A DNA stretch of 64,000 nucleotides from Lineus longissimus (GCF_910592395.1 NC_088312.1:7750001-7814000), one strand, 5' to 3'. Numbered from the stretch's first letter, positions 14,886 through 27,268 are shown. Notes: generated by a model not told the origin, from the sequence alone. Translations and numbers: made by a program.

Positions 14886-16391
14886 ATGAGGATCGACAGA
14901 ATGCCAGAGTCTGAAGAAAAAGAGGTTGGGCTCCAAGTTATGCAGGCTGACATTCATATGAAGGGTGCCCAACTTGGGAAGGTATGGGCAGATTTGTTTG
15001 GCCTGCTCTCTAAATATCAAGCTGAGTTGATGTTAAAGGAAAACCAGATCGAGATTGCTGAGCGTCACCTGGAGACGAAGAAGGAACAGTATGAGGAGAT
15101 GAGTCCCATGCATGGTCTTGAGGAGGTCGCGAAGGTTGAAGAACGATTGCAGGAGAAAGAGTTACAGCTGTCTCAATGTCAGATCGAACTCTCGCAGATG
15201 GAAACAATGTTCAAACGTGTCCAGATTGACCTCTCCACAAACATGGACATGTTAGATCAGACTCGTACAGAGTTGTTGGAGAAACAGACTCAGAATGTGA
15301 GTTGCCAGGCTGATATGGAAAGACTGAAAGCAGACGTCAGCCTCAAGGACGAACAGATTAGGGTCAAAGACGGTTTGTTGAAAAAGATTCAGCAGCAACT
15401 TATGAAGGAAAATGCTGAATTAAAAGAACAATATTTGGAGGAGAAATCGTCTCATGACGCTGAGCGGATGTCACATTCACAAACTAAGAAGTTATTGGAA
15501 AAATTAAAGGTTTGTAAAGCAGATTACTGGCTTTAAGATTGTTTAACCCTCGGATCACACATCACAGTTCCTCCAGCAAACTTCCCTGTGAAAACTGTAC
15601 ATGTATCATGTGTTGGTCCTCAAAGCACATAATTCTCCTAAAGATATAAAATTGGTGGTTGTCTGTCTATTCTATGATGGAGGCTGAAAGTATTTCTAAC
15701 GAAATTCTTACTTCTCAAAAATGTTGGAAAATTTTATATCCTTTCAATTTCAATTTCTTGTTTTCAGAGACGTGGTTCAAGAGAAAATGCATCTGTGATA
15801 GAAATCCCGGATTCCCCACCTATATTTGACTTATCCTGTGAAGCCGCCAATACACTAGGACTCTCCACTGCCATGGATCACGACTCATTATTATCATCTC
15901 AAAGACAATCGAACTGCTCATCGTCAGATGGGCGGCGGATGTCCGCATCATCATTGACGAATTACAGACAGTCAGGTACTGTGGATTACAGTATGAGCCG
16001 CACCCCCAGTAACTCTTTCAGTGCTCCCTCATCTAGCGTGCTTTCACCCTCCGCTGTATCAACATCCATGACTTCTGCAAGCAGAAGCACATACATGACT
16101 CCGTCGCCATCTCAGAGACTCTTACCCGCCAAATCATACTCTGAACCAAGGACTAGAGTGTCAAATTCGCCATCATTTTCCCACCCATCAAATTCTGATA
16201 ATTCAAATAACTTCCAAACATCAGAGACTCAACCTGTTGAACATTTACTGCCTGATATAAAAAAAGACTACTCTGATCAGTTAAGTGTGAGGGAACCAAG
16301 TCCTGTGTCTGGGCCAATCCCCAGTACGTCTGGGAGTGCCAGCCAGTCGGGTATGGAGGTCAGTGAAGGACAAGGGTCTGATACATCTATG
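14886..16391 (+). CDS. Common N-terminal part (coiled coil plus Ser-rich) of an alternatively terminated zinc-finger gene
   Basis: Two exons, 14880-15509 (coding from 14886) and 15768-16391, give 416 residues ending at a phase-0 donor ATG|gtaggt. An in-frame TAG at 14883-14885 forces the start into this exon; ATG 14886 or 14901 are the choices. Residues about 20-205 are rich in Glu, Gln, Lys and Leu in heptad style (KENQIEIAERHLETKKEQ, LQEKELQLSQCQIELSQMET), so a long coiled coil for dimerisation is expected. The second exon opens with VIEIPDSPPIFDL, which resembles a SUMO-interacting motif, and continues as a low-complexity Ser/Thr/Pro segment. By itself it has no DNA-binding domain and no stop soon after the donor except intronic TGA. 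The downstream phase-0 terminal exons supply alternative C-termini. Not recognised as a named family. Confidence 0.75.
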
Positions 16392-19300
16392 GTAGGTTGA
16401 CAATTACTTCATTATGCAATTAGATTAGAACAGTAGCGGTGAAACGTGGTCCTTGATTCATGTATTCTGTAATATTCAAGATTTAACAAGACATGGGTCC
16501 AAATGAAGACTTTGAATTATGCATGTTTTTGAAGAATGGCCACATGTAGGCTAGGGTAAATTGGTTGCGATAATGCACATGTCACAGCTTTAATATTTTA
16601 CGCTCCATTGCACACACAAACAAAACCATGCACTGTGCAATTTAGGCAAAATCAGTTTCAGTAGAAACATACCCCAACACTTAGTCGCAGTGCATAAGTC
16701 TGTCACGGTCTGCTCCGAAACTACCACAAATATCAGACCAACATTTGACATCACTACCAATCTTGGCAGTGTAGACTGCAACTCCTTCCATCTCAGGGTT
16801 ATCAGGCTGCTGACCACGATGATGCCTATTCATTTCAAATGTTCTGTTATCCAGCGAGGGCAGGACAAGCAACTGATTGAAAATGCTCTATAAAGCCATT
16901 TGAGTATACTGTAGCAATCATCATCGCATGGTACATGTATGCCTAATAGCTTACGACAAATTGGAATGAGTTGAAAGAGAATCCCCTCTTGTTGCTGTTG
17001 TGCTGAAGAAAGCTCAGACACTAATTTGTCCACTCATTCGATTCATGCATCTTGGTCCAATGTTTCACCATAGGTCAGTTCAAAAAATTGGCTTAACCTA
17101 AAGATCTTACATCTGCTGTCTTTCTTCATGTCTCTGTGTTACATCATTTGTCACGCATTCCTTACATGTGATACCCTGAAGACTTATTGCAGTACATTGA
17201 AGATGAAAATTTGTCTATTTCTCTCTTTCCTGCGAGCTTGTGAGCTCTCTCAACATCAACACCAACTGCAAGGCCACCTTAGATATAACTTGGCAATATC
17301 ATTGGACTTTAACAAAATGTACATAGCTCTTGTAATATTCTACCACAGTTTGCTAATTTTCAAGAGGTAATGTAGATTGTGATCCTGAATGTTTGCCAAT
17401 GTTCTGAACTGGTCTTCAAATCATCCACAAGTTAACTCAAATTCTCGATTAGTCTGACACTGAAAGTAGAAGTACAGTAGAACCTGAATTTGGAATAATA
17501 AATGAAGTTGGAACTCTAAATCTGATTTTTGCACTGAAAAAATGTGATCAGATAGTCCTTCTCAAGTCATAACATTCCCACCATTTTGGCAAATTTTGAA
17601 ATAATTTCGATAGAGGGCAGCCTTGATACCATGTTTTAAAAACTAGGAGATCAATTTGGGTTGATTTTGGATGGCTTGTAGTACTTAGAGTTTCTTTTCA
17701 GCTTGGACAGGTAATGTATTCCACTTTAAAACAGCAAGAAACCAGTAGAGTTAAGAAGATTGAAGCAGCTCTCTTATAGAAGATGTACAGTACAGTGACA
17801 TTTTAGATGTTGCATATTGCACTTTCAACTTTGGATAAGCAGTCTCCCACTCCTCCAATACAGTTCCACCACTTTCTGCATGATGCTATATAATAATCAT
17901 ACGTTGCTTGAGACGGGCTCGTTAGTTTTTAATTTTTAGGCAACCCCTAGGCTACAGGACTGGTACATATTGCTCTGTTTGATGATATGCTTTTTCAAGA
18001 ATAAATGTCTGCCCTTTGACTCGTTGATTTGGACATTTCCATACTGGCCAGAGGACATGTGTCTGTTCAGATCCATCAGCTGCCGGATTTAGTCATAGTG
18101 GCAGTGCTATGAAAATATAGCATCTTTTTAAAGGGAACTCATCTTCCAAGTCTCAAGCCCCGATTCCAAGTTTGTTAGTGATGTGTATTTCGGATTTTGT
18201 GTTGTATTTTAAACATACTAGTAATTCTGGTTCTGACCGTCCAGTCTGATGCAAGGTTTTCTGTAACAATACACTATGCACTATATTACAGCTAAACAAC
18301 ACACTATGATCAATCATGCTGTATCCATTCATGTACATATTGCATTATTGTCTTGACAACACAATCTAATGATTTGCTGCCATTATCAGTCAGTGACCCA
18401 CATTGCACACCCCATCTATCACTCTTTACCGACCCTCCAGTCTTAGTGTCTGAGGATGCTTTGAAGCCTTGTTGCCATGGAAACATATCCCGTCTCCGAG
18501 TCTGAGACCGTCTGGGGATGGTATGTTCACTGGTCCTTATGACTATTCAGTGGCTGGTGCAGTGGCGTTAAGACTTGTGGGTTGAGACTAGGGTAGTTTG
18601 AACAGGGGTCCTTTGGAACTCATTCTGATTTTATTCCTTTATAATAGTAACGTGATTATAACTGGTCTACATTTCATGCATTAGTACAGTCAACAATGAG
18701 ATAGCAGACACCTATTGTCCACCTGGTGAAACTTAATGTGGCCCACTTGGGTCCTGCTTGTCTCTCGTTCATTGTTGGAGGAAGTCTTTATTCCTGTCAT
18801 TGAGAAATTCTCTATCTTGGAAAACTAGCAGATGTTTTGCCTCAATGTAATTCTGGTAAAGAGTCATGACTACCATAACCATCAGGAGTTTGGGTTGTAA
18901 AGAACACACCTCTTCTTTATTGATGCTATGCTGGGAGACATCCGACGTAATCTGTGGTTTTAAATATACTCTGCCTCTCGATATTTCATATTGACTATTG
19001 TATAGGATGTAGGAGTATCAAAAACCTGTATCTCTGGATGGCTGGGAGATAGACCTATTAACGACTACGGCCATATTTGAGCTTGAGCACACTTGCGGCA
19101 AATATAGAAGCTACACATTTGATGGCGGTATTGAATAGTGGCGAAGTTGATATACATTTTGAAAGCACACATGGTTCTTTTCAGATTGGTAATCTGGTAC
19201 TATTAGTTGAGGTACCACTACCAGACCGGCACTTTTTTTAGTCTAAGCGCATCGCAATCACTAAAATCGGACATCAAACCATGACTGAATCCTCAAATAT

Positions 19301-19812
19301 GTTGGACCTCCATTAGCCATGCTGACATCGTTTGGCATGGCTGACATCCATTTGGTATGTTTGGTGATGCAATTGAAACTGCTATTGCCTATGGGAACTT
19401 ATCGGAATCAGATGACTATTCATGCATCACCCTGCTATGCTAGGCAGGCCTAATGATGATGATGGCAATTGATGGTCGCCTCAAATGCTCCATCTGCTTT
19501 TGATGATGATGATGATTGCCTACTTATGATGATGAAGGCTATTAGACCTGAGCATGGTCTGCTACAACATTTGAATTATTGTCTGTTTTAAAAAGGTTTT
19601 CATCTCCCTGGCATGGATGGAGGCTTATCTGGCTCGTTTTACATTTTAGCAGTTTCAGTGTGGATTCTTTTATCAAATTTTCATGGCATATGTGGAGTGA
19701 TATAGCATGCATCCTCCAAGCTGTGATGTCCTACGTCAAACCACCTCTTCTTGAGACGACACTTTCCAGACAGCTTGTCATGATATAAAAGTATCCAACC
19801 CTTATCTTCCAG
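16392..19812 (+). other. Large intron before the terminal exon cluster
   Basis: 3.4 kb with no C2H2 exon. A candidate 9-nt microexon, CTTGGACAG at 17702-17710, sits between TTTCTTTTCAG and GTAATG. A GATGAT-rich microsatellite lies near 19450-19540. Confidence 0.5.
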
Positions 19813-20226
19813 CCGTGGTCAGGAATGAAGACAGAAAAGTCAGAGATGTTGCCACCATATGTGAATTTCACCCCTGGAGAAAATTACGATTTTACAACAC
19901 CCCCCAAACTTGAAATGAAAGCGTCACCTTACCGGAAACGTATGAAATGCCCATACTGCCCTAAAGTAATTTACCAGAGTAACTCGTATGCTCACCTCAG
20001 GACACATACAGGGGAGAAACCATATAATTGCAGTATCTGTCTGAATAATTTCGCCCATCCGTCAAATTACAAGCGACATCTGCGGAACGTACATAACGTT
20101 ACAGAGGGATTAGTTCATCAGGCTGGCTTCTCTGATGCGAGGAGAAATACTACACTGACGAAGGAAACGTCTGACTTTTCCGTGAATATAAATATTGATA
20201 AGGACACGAATGAGGGACTGCTCTGA
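19813..20226 (+). CDS. Alternative terminal exon A: two C2H2 zinc fingers
   Basis: Preceded by a TATCTTCCAG acceptor and open in phase 0 from CCG at 19813 to TGA, adding 137 residues. After a 40-residue lead come two fingers, CPYCPK...HLRTH and CSICLNNF...HLRNVH, joined by the classical linker HTGEKPY, with a polar tail after them. With the common part this would make a 553-residue sequence-specific DNA-binding protein. A possible poly(A) signal lies at 20922-20927. The exon has no start codon of its own in a good context, which supports its use as a spliced terminus. Confidence 0.75.
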   Translation, partial: PWSGMKTEKSEMLPPYVNFTPGENYDFTTPPKLEMKASPYRKRMKCPYCPKVIYQSNSYAHLRTHTGEKPYNCSICLNNFAHPSNYKRHLRNVHNVTEGLVHQAGFSDARRNTTLTKETSDFSVNINIDKDTNEGLL

Positions 20227-21239
20227 ACCTTTGAATTCACTTTTAAATAGGATTGCTGTGTTTTGAATGCATCATAGGCTTTTCTGATTGAAGTGATGGA
20301 TTTGAATTTTACTTTATCTCATCGTGAGCCTGAGAACAGAACACTTTGGATTTGATTGAGATCTACTATAGAGTCAGCATTTCACAAATTTCTTATCTTC
20401 AAAGGAGTCCAATATTGGTTTTGATCAACAGACATTGTATCCTTGCAGAGGGATCAAAGGAGATCGTGAACATGTTGGAGAACATTCCATTCACTGGATA
20501 CTCTAGTCAAGATACCATTAGCTCGCTGTGTTGAATAGGTTTGAAATGGCATCATCATCATTACTATGTAGAATGATTGATGATGACTGATAATGATGAT
20601 GATGATGTTGATGACTTCCTTTGAGGCTTATCGCCATCCCTGACTCACTACATGCACTAATGATGGTGGTTCATTATTCAGTTGCAGGTCATCATCATTA
20701 GGAAAGCTAGGCCAAATTTTTCCAAATATTTGGTTCCCAGTCCTTAGATCTGAGTTACATTACCATTACAATAACTGGTAATCACATTTCAATCTCAGAT
20801 TGAACTCCTTCTGCTAACACCAATGAAAAATGTATTAAATCTGGTGGAAATTTCACTCTGCCAGTCCATCTGTCATGTCCGATGCTACAACTTTTCTAGT
20901 TGGTCAGCCTGTTAACTATGGAATAAAATAGTTTTATTTATAGTCAGTTTTGATTTGGGATTGTTCAAGTCTTGACATCTGGTTTGGATGATTGATAAAT
21001 CTGTTCTGCTCTTTCTGTTTGTCCAGGAACTTATGGTTTGCCTGCATGTGGCATTGTTGTATCATTGAAGCGATCTTGTAAAGGCTCCTCTGGCTCTGTA
21101 TTATATTTTAATCATAATTGAATAGAGTTCAAATCCTTGGCTGAAATGTCTCAAGAAAAAGACCTGGCCCTGAATTATTTCTTTCAAGACGAGAATGACG
21201 GCTTTGAAAAGTGACACAACCTTTGCCTTTATCTTCCAG

Positions 21240-21503
21240 CACTGGTCACCTAGATCTCGGCGGAAGATATGGAGCAAAAGAATGTCGCCTGGCGGTGTGA
21301 ATTACGCGTCTCAGCGTCCAGTCAAATGTTCATACTGCCCAAAGATGTGCCATCCGACGAATCTCACTAAACATATTCGTATACACACCGGGGAAAAGCC
21401 GTACGAGTGTTTGAAATGTGGAATGACATTTGCATACGCTTCCAATAAGAACCGCCATATGCGGACATGGCACAACCCTGATAGAACTGATAAGTTTCTC
21501 TAG
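21240..21503 (+). CDS. Alternative terminal exon B: two C2H2 zinc fingers
   Basis: Acceptor TTTATCTTCCAG, phase 0 from CAC at 21240 to TAG, 87 residues. The first finger [20 protein letters not shown] is one residue shorter than usual between Cys and His. The second is CLKCGMTF...HMRTWH, and the linker is HTGEKPY. An AATAAA lies 160 bp downstream at 21664-21669, so the exon carries a complete 3' end. The opening residues HWSPRSR resemble PWSGMK of exon A. Confidence 0.75.
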   Translation, partial: HWSPRSRRKIWSKRMSPGGVNYASQRPVKCSYCPKMCHPTNLTKHIRIHTGEKPYECLKCGMTFAYASNKNRHMRTWHNPDRTDKFL

Positions 21504-22054
21504 GCCTGATTGACTCTTTAGGGTGGACTGTTATATTGCAAATGGATTGTATTTTATTACGATTATGACCATTGATTGCATAGTCACTGTATCAAAATAG
21601 TCACCGTGTATCCATCATGTTTACCCGTATCTCTTCTGTTTACTCATTGTTTTGATGGAAGTCAATAAATGGAGAGGTTCATCTCAAAAACATTGAATGA
21701 AACTCTAATATTTCAAGATATTTTATGTTATTCTCATATTCTGTGTTGGTGTGTATCATTGTGACTGGACCAGAAGGGATTACTGCTCTCCTGAGGCTTT
21801 ACTTGAAGAGCCAAACACACCAGCCCTACAACTGCATGTAAAATCTACATGTATCGGATTCTGAGGTCTTCGGCATCTAATAAGACAACCTTCCTCCTTA
21901 CAAATCCTCAAATTCATATATGTCATGCAAGTACATGTATCTGTCACTCGATGTCGTGAAATTTCTTAAACAAAATCTACGAGAATTTGAGAGGACTCCT
22001 CTCCATTTTCAAATTTCATGAGAGAATAACTCTAAATATTCTCTTTACTTGCAG

Positions 22055-22618
22055 CTGTCCAGGTTGGTCAGCGGCATTGGTAGAACGCGGCCTGTAGCTT
22101 CCTGGGGTACTATCAAATCTGGCATCAACACTCGCCACAGGAACGTGGAGGCGTGTGCGTCATATATACAAGGAATACAAAATCACTCGGATAATCCTAG
22201 TCCTACTAGTAACACTCCTGGTAGTGGTACTATTCGTAGTCCCAAACGGACTGTTCAGTGGCCGTCAAACAGTGGAACCCACAGTGCAAAAAGAACTCTT
22301 AAGTGTCCATACTGCCCGAAGGTTTTCAAGTACTGGAATAGCGGGCATTATCGCTCTCATGTAATCATCCACACTGGTGACAAACCCTATAAATGTGACA
22401 AGTGTCCCAAGGCTTTCAATCAGCCAAGTAATCTCTATCGCCATCAGCGGGCTCATCATGGAGTCCACTCACAACTTTTCTGTCGTCTCTGCAATGCCGA
22501 GTTTGATTTACTGAGTGGCTTACAAAGTCATGTTTGTGCACTTTCTGGTCAAACTCGAGGGCAGTTGGATCACGTCAAAAGCCAAAGGCAGAAATCTTCC
22601 TCCGACATGTTCTTTTAG
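22055..22618 (+). CDS. Alternative terminal exon C: three zinc-finger-like units
   Basis: Acceptor TTTACTTGCAG, phase 0 from CTG at 22055 to TAG, 187 residues, the longest finger terminus. After an 85-residue lead with a Ser/Pro/Thr stretch come CPYCPKVFKYW...HVIIH and [22 protein letters not shown], joined by HTGDKPY. A third finger-like CRLCNAEFDLLSGLQSHVC ends in Cys instead of a second His. The finger core is close to that of exon D. A candidate AATAAA is at 23105-23110. Confidence 0.75.
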   Translation: MSRLVSGIGRTRPVASWGTIKSGINTRHRNVEACASYIQGIQNHSDNPSPTSNTPGSGTIRSPKRTVQWPSNSGTHSAKRTLKCPYCPKVFKYWNSGHYRSHVIIHTGDKPYKCDKCPKAFNQPSNLYRHQRAHHGVHSQLFCRLCNAEFDLLSGLQSHVCALSGQTRGQLDHVKSQRQKSSSDMFF

Positions 22619-23186
22619 TTCGAAGTGTAGACTACAAAACAAGACTGATTCTTTGAGTCTCAAAAACTGTTTCTGCTCATATTTATTGGCGATGATGTGG
22701 GAAGGTTGTTTAGAAAGAGGTGTGGGCAGGAAAGAACCAAGCTTTGACAGGTTTCTGATATGGGAAAGTTGGGACTTGGTTAACCTGGGGATTGAAGTTC
22801 CCTTCCACAGCAGAGCTTTGCATCATACTGTGAGTGCCGAGTGTATTTTAAAACAAACTATCCAAAACCCTGCTATGGGAGAATGATACTGTGTAATTCT
22901 ATGATTGACTGATCTTTTCTGATCTCTCCTGGTTGTATCCAGCGAGATACATTTTTTGTACAGTGATATTTTGTCGATTTGAAATAGTCTTTATTCTCCT
23001 TATAACATTTAAAACATAACAACATTTCCAAATGGCACAATTTAAAATATCAATTTGGTTTCTCTGGGTCTGCTGTTAAGTTATGTTTACTGTAGCATCC
23101 GTGGAATAAATTTTTCGTTTCTGATGTATCCTATCCTAGTTTTTCCAACTCTTGAGTTAATACTCTGGACATTTTTTCTCTTGCAG

Positions 23187-23465
23187 TTTGGTGTCCGATC
23201 ACATTACAATAAACAAAGTACCTGTATACCGGGGACATTACGAGAAAAGTTGACATATGGTCCAAGCTCCACTAACAAGAACCTCAAGTGCACATATTGT
23301 CCTAAACTATTCAAGTACTGGCACCGTACGAACTATGCCTCTCATATTCGGACACACACAGGGGAGTCTCCTTATAAGTGTCAGGTTTGCCTGCGGGCGT
23401 TCAACCAGCCCAGCAATCTTCGAAGACACCAGAAGTCGCACCATCCTCACATGTTCTTCTCTTGA
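23187..23465 (+). CDS. Alternative terminal exon D: two C2H2 zinc fingers
   Basis: Acceptor TTTTTTCTCTTGCAG, phase 0 from TTT at 23187 to TGA, 92 residues. Fingers are [20 protein letters not shown] and [18 protein letters not shown], linked by HTGESPY. The KYW in finger one and [10 protein letters not shown] in finger two are shared with exon C, pointing to local exon duplication. The stop is only 98 bp before the start of exon E, leaving little room for a private 3' UTR. Confidence 0.75.
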   Translation, partial: FGVRSHYNKQSTCIPGTLREKLTYGPSSTNKNLKCTYCPKLFKYWHRTNYASHIRTHTGESPYKCQVCLRAFNQPSNLRRHQKSHHPHMFFS

Positions 23466-23563
23466 CCCTGCTGATCAGGCAGATTGATCATCTTCTCTCA
23501 ATCCTCAGCTCTCCCTCGGAACAGTCATCCAGATTTCTCACAGTCCTGTGTTCTATCTTCCAG

Positions 23564-24016
23564 CCACCGCAACAAAGACTGGAAGATAGTATTCACGGGG
23601 ACCCAACTCAAATGATATACTCTCCACAGACTTCAGAAGATACAGTAGACGTGACTGTCTACCAACAAATACATCATTGTCGTCAAAGTTCTGATGATCA
23701 AAACTTTAGAAAATCGAACCAACAACGCCTTGGAGAGGTATCTGGTCACGAAAGTCACTCCGGAGTTGATGGCATTCCAAACCCTTTGGGAACGTGTGGC
23801 CTTTTATCCAGTGCCAAGCAAAGCCTAAATCCTGGCAGAGATTTCCGGTGTCCTTTCTGTGCCCGGCGTTCAACAACAGCAAGTAATCACACAGTTCATT
23901 TAAGGACCCATACAGGAGAGAAGCCATTTGCGTGTAAATACTGTGGCAAAGGATTTGCTCAGTCAAATAATCTGAGGAGACATATGATTGTGCATTTAGG
24001 GGGAAATATAATGTGA
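23564..24016 (+). CDS. Alternative terminal exon E: long polar lead and two C2H2 zinc fingers
   Basis: Acceptor TTCTATCTTCCAG, phase 0 from CCA at 23564 to TGA, 150 residues. About 85 residues of Gln/Ser/Asp/His-rich sequence precede the fingers CPFCARRSTTASNHTVHLRTH and CKYCGKGFAQSNNLRRHMIVH, linked by HTGEKPF. The second finger closely resembles that of exon F (SQSNNLKRHLIVH). Because the exon D stop is so close upstream, D and E may share a cleavage site or compete for splicing. Confidence 0.75.
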   Translation, partial: PPQQRLEDSIHGDPTQMIYSPQTSEDTVDVTVYQQIHHCRQSSDDQNFRKSNQQRLGEVSGHESHSGVDGIPNPLGTCGLLSSAKQSLNPGRDFRCPFCARRSTTASNHTVHLRTHTGEKPFACKYCGKGFAQSNNLRRHMIVHLGGNIM

Positions 24017-24394
24017 TGTATAATAGGGTATCACCATCAGTATTATATAGGCAGTGCTGAGTTTCTCTAGGGTGTGTGTCAAAATGACATCTAAATTGTG
24101 AAAAGATTTATGTCATATCTCTGTCACAACAATCCAATACCCTAGTGATAGTCAGTTACTTTGAAAATGAAAAACTATTATATTCTCCATTTTTGGGGAA
24201 GAAGGCATTTATGAAATTTTGTTTTCTGTTGATACTTCTGTATTCCAGGCCAGTGTACATAGAAATCTGGAAATGTGCCATTCAGGAGTGGCCAATCTAG
24301 ATACTAAGAGTTTTTTTATCTCCAGCAGATCTAAAATTATTGTGTTTGAGGTGGACCGTTTACTCCTACACCTTGCCCATTTTATGTCTTGCAG

Positions 24395-24703
24395 TTGAGC
24401 CACATAACTGAAGGTCATGAAGGTCGAGGAAAAATTTCTCAAGGTCGAGCCATGGAGGTCACAGAATTCAACCGATTGGCTAAATTAAAGCGCATCAAAT
24501 CCAACGATGGCTTTGGGTATAAGTGTCCGTTCTGTCCTAGAGTGACCGGCGATCCCGGGAACCATAATAAACACATTCGAATCCACACAGGAGAGAAACC
24601 ATATATGTGTTCAGTTTGTGGAGCCAGATTCTCGCAATCCAATAATCTGAAACGTCATCTGATTGTGCATTTTTCCAGTAATAATACTTCAAAGAGAAAA
24701 TGA
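24395..24703 (+). CDS. Alternative terminal exon F: two C2H2 zinc fingers
   Basis: Acceptor TTTATGTCTTGCAG, phase 0 from TTG at 24395 to TGA, 102 residues. A basic lead is followed by CPFCPRVTGDPGNHNKHIRIH and CSVCGARFSQSNNLKRHLIVH, linked by HTGEKPY. AATAAA at 24888-24893, 185 bp after the stop, gives it its own 3' end. Confidence 0.75.
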   Translation: MSHITEGHEGRGKISQGRAMEVTEFNRLAKLKRIKSNDGFGYKCPFCPRVTGDPGNHNKHIRIHTGEKPYMCSVCGARFSQSNNLKRHLIVHFSSNNTSKRK

Positions 24704-25510
24704 CCAGATGTGTTGCAGTATCTGTAATTTTGAATTTGATGCAGGCATAGTGATGTACCTTAGTATGAATGGAAAGCTCTTGTGATTTCAGCAGAAACTT
24801 GTCTTTGAAAGTACATGTACAACTATCTAAAGTGAATGGAATGCTCTTAAAAAGTTAAATCATGTTATGTGCACATTGAATATTATGAATAAATTGAAAA
24901 TAACATACATGTATTTGATTTGTGCTTTTATCAAATTTTTCATATAAAACCTGCCATTGTATGTCATGTCCTAGGGCTGCCCTTGTACTGTACACAGTTA
25001 AGTGACCCCCTCAAAACACATCCAAGGGGACATCCAATGTCTGATGTCCTTAAGTCTGTGTTCTCTTGAGCATTGTCCCGCGCTGGACATGTCGCAAATG
25101 ATAACGAGAAATAACGACGATGGCAGTGTTCTGATGTCAGTGTTGAAATAAAAAAACAGTTTCTGGGGAAGATTGGGGTCACTTCATTTCCTTTCACAGT
25201 ACTGTGAACTTTTAAATTTGCACTTCATTTTTCCTACAATCAGGCAGGAATTTGTGAATCTGTTTAAGTGCTTCTACCAAGACCAAGGTCTTTAAAGAAG
25301 CACTCCTATTGTCCAATTTGGTACTAGTAATGTGATTTCTTTGTCATAATGTGTTTATTTTCTTAACAGATAACACTGTATTATTTATTTATCAACTCAC
25401 TACTCACCTTCACATCTGCTTGGACGGTTATCGTCGCTTTCATTTTGCCACTTTCTTAAAATTTACCCTCAATCATTCTGACTCTGAATCCACCCTCCTT
25501 TATCTTGCAG

Positions 25511-25897
25511 AACCTCCACGATTTCAAGTACAAATTGAAAAGCAAGTGTGGTAAGGTGAAGGTCGAACGATCAGCCAGTGCCCCGTACAGTGGAAGCCCT
25601 ACAATGGTCCCCTTTAGAGGCCTCGCAAACCCATTCCGGAGAATGCTGTCCCTGACCCATGCCAGGCCCCACCTCTTCTCACGACCAGTCAAGTCCGAGC
25701 TCCCCGACTACATGAAGCCTCATCCTTGTTCCTTCTGCGGGAAATGTTTCAAACACAAGTGGAATTTACGTGTCCACATGAGAATTCACACCGGAGAAAT
25801 GCCATACGAGTGTCCTCATTGTGGCAAATGTTTCAACCAGCTCAGTAGTATGAGACGACATCAAATGTCCTTTCACAGGGAAACGTTCTTTCATTGA
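25511..25897 (+). CDS. Alternative terminal exon G: two C2H2 zinc fingers
   Basis: Acceptor TTTATCTTGCAG, phase 0 from AAC at 25511 to TGA, 128 residues. A basic 78-residue lead contains VKSE, a possible sumoylation site. The fingers are [21 protein letters not shown] and [22 protein letters not shown], linked by HTGEMPY; the first finger here is the most canonical of the set. AATAAA at 25980-25985 is 83 bp after the stop, with further hexamers near 26688 and 26768. Confidence 0.75.
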   Translation, partial: NLHDFKYKLKSKCGKVKVERSASAPYSGSPTMVPFRGLANPFRRMLSLTHARPHLFSRPVKSELPDYMKPHPCSFCGKCFKHKWNLRVHMRIHTGEMPYECPHCGKCFNQLSSMRRHQMSFHRETFFH

Positions 25898-25985
25898 CAT
25901 TACCCCCAGAGCTTCGGTTTTCATTAAAATCTTTCATGGTAGTTTCACGTCAGTGTGACATTTTTCTGCAACTACAGGGAATAAA

Positions 25986-27268
25986 GCAACTTGGGCAGAA
26001 ACAACATCAGATGCCCCTCTACATAGGGACATGATCTTTGATTGACTTTATGGACTTAACGTGACTAGTCTCTTTGAAGCTCCAATGGAACTTGTTTGTC
26101 CAAATGAGAATTGGCTGATTTGAAGGACTTCCTGTTCCATTACTTTCAATAATGAGCTTGTGAGTAAACATACCGCCTGATACACAAATTTGTGATCTCT
26201 GTAATTGTCATAGTGCTGATTGGGCATTATCTCAAGATACTCTTAAACTCATTGTTGTTCAAAATAGGCTATTTTCAAGTTGAAATAGTTGCTTGAAATT
26301 CTGTTTTAGGAGGCTTCATTCATTGTCAGTGTGCAGTCTAGAAGTCATTTGATACAAATATTTTCTCAGTACAATCAATTTATATTCGATACAAAGGAGA
26401 GATATTGTATTGTGTCTCGATATCAATGAGATTTTGTAAATATTTATAAGCTTTTGTACTACAGCTGCAATAACAGTCTTCTGACTAATTTTGAGTGCTG
26501 TATCTTTTAGAATGTTTTATCTAGATTATTATTTAGAGCCTCATAGACTTTTTGAAATTATTTTTATACCATGAAGTGCATGGATTATACAGTTTAAAAT
26601 TTGTAGTTGTAAAGTTTATGTACATGTATGCTTGTGCTTGTTATAAATAGGCTTCTAGAGTTTATGTTATTGCTTTTGAGGAAAATAAATGGGACAATTT
26701 CCCAAAGATTTTGTAGACGTTGCTATTACAACAGTAGTGAGCTTCATTTTCTAGATTGACTTGATCAATAAAATAATGATTGAAATATATACGAGTTCTT
26801 ACTTGTTTGTCTGATTGAGGGGAATGCCAAGTCCCCTGTCTTATTTATGTGACAAAATGATGTGACGGCATAAAAAGAGAGAGATGGATGAGAGGGATGT
26901 CACAGCAATTCGAAGGTCAGGTCAAAAATCTGTATCAAAGTTGACCGAGTTTATGATCTGGCTTGCCAGCTGTTGTAATGTGACAGGTGACATGTTTGTG
27001 CTGTGATATACTTATTTTTGAACGTCTTGGTCTAAGCTGCCAACTATTCCCTGTCCTAATCTAAGACGCTGCTCTTGCTTGGAGGCAGACGCATCTCCTC
27101 TTCATCCCATTTGCTCCTCTGAACCCCAGTCATCAACCTTTCCGACCATTGGAGACTGACACAGTCCCACTGCTTGACCCTCAGGAGGACCACATCTAAC
27201 CAGGAATAGTGAAAGATGTGACCCTTTTTAGTCACAAAAATTAGTACTGTATTCGTTTTATTTTGCAG
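25986..27268 (+). other. Non-coding stretch between terminal exons G and H
   Basis: AT-rich, no finger motif and no exon-like frame. Extra AATAAA hexamers near 26688 and 26768 could serve exon G as distal poly(A) sites. Confidence 0.5.
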
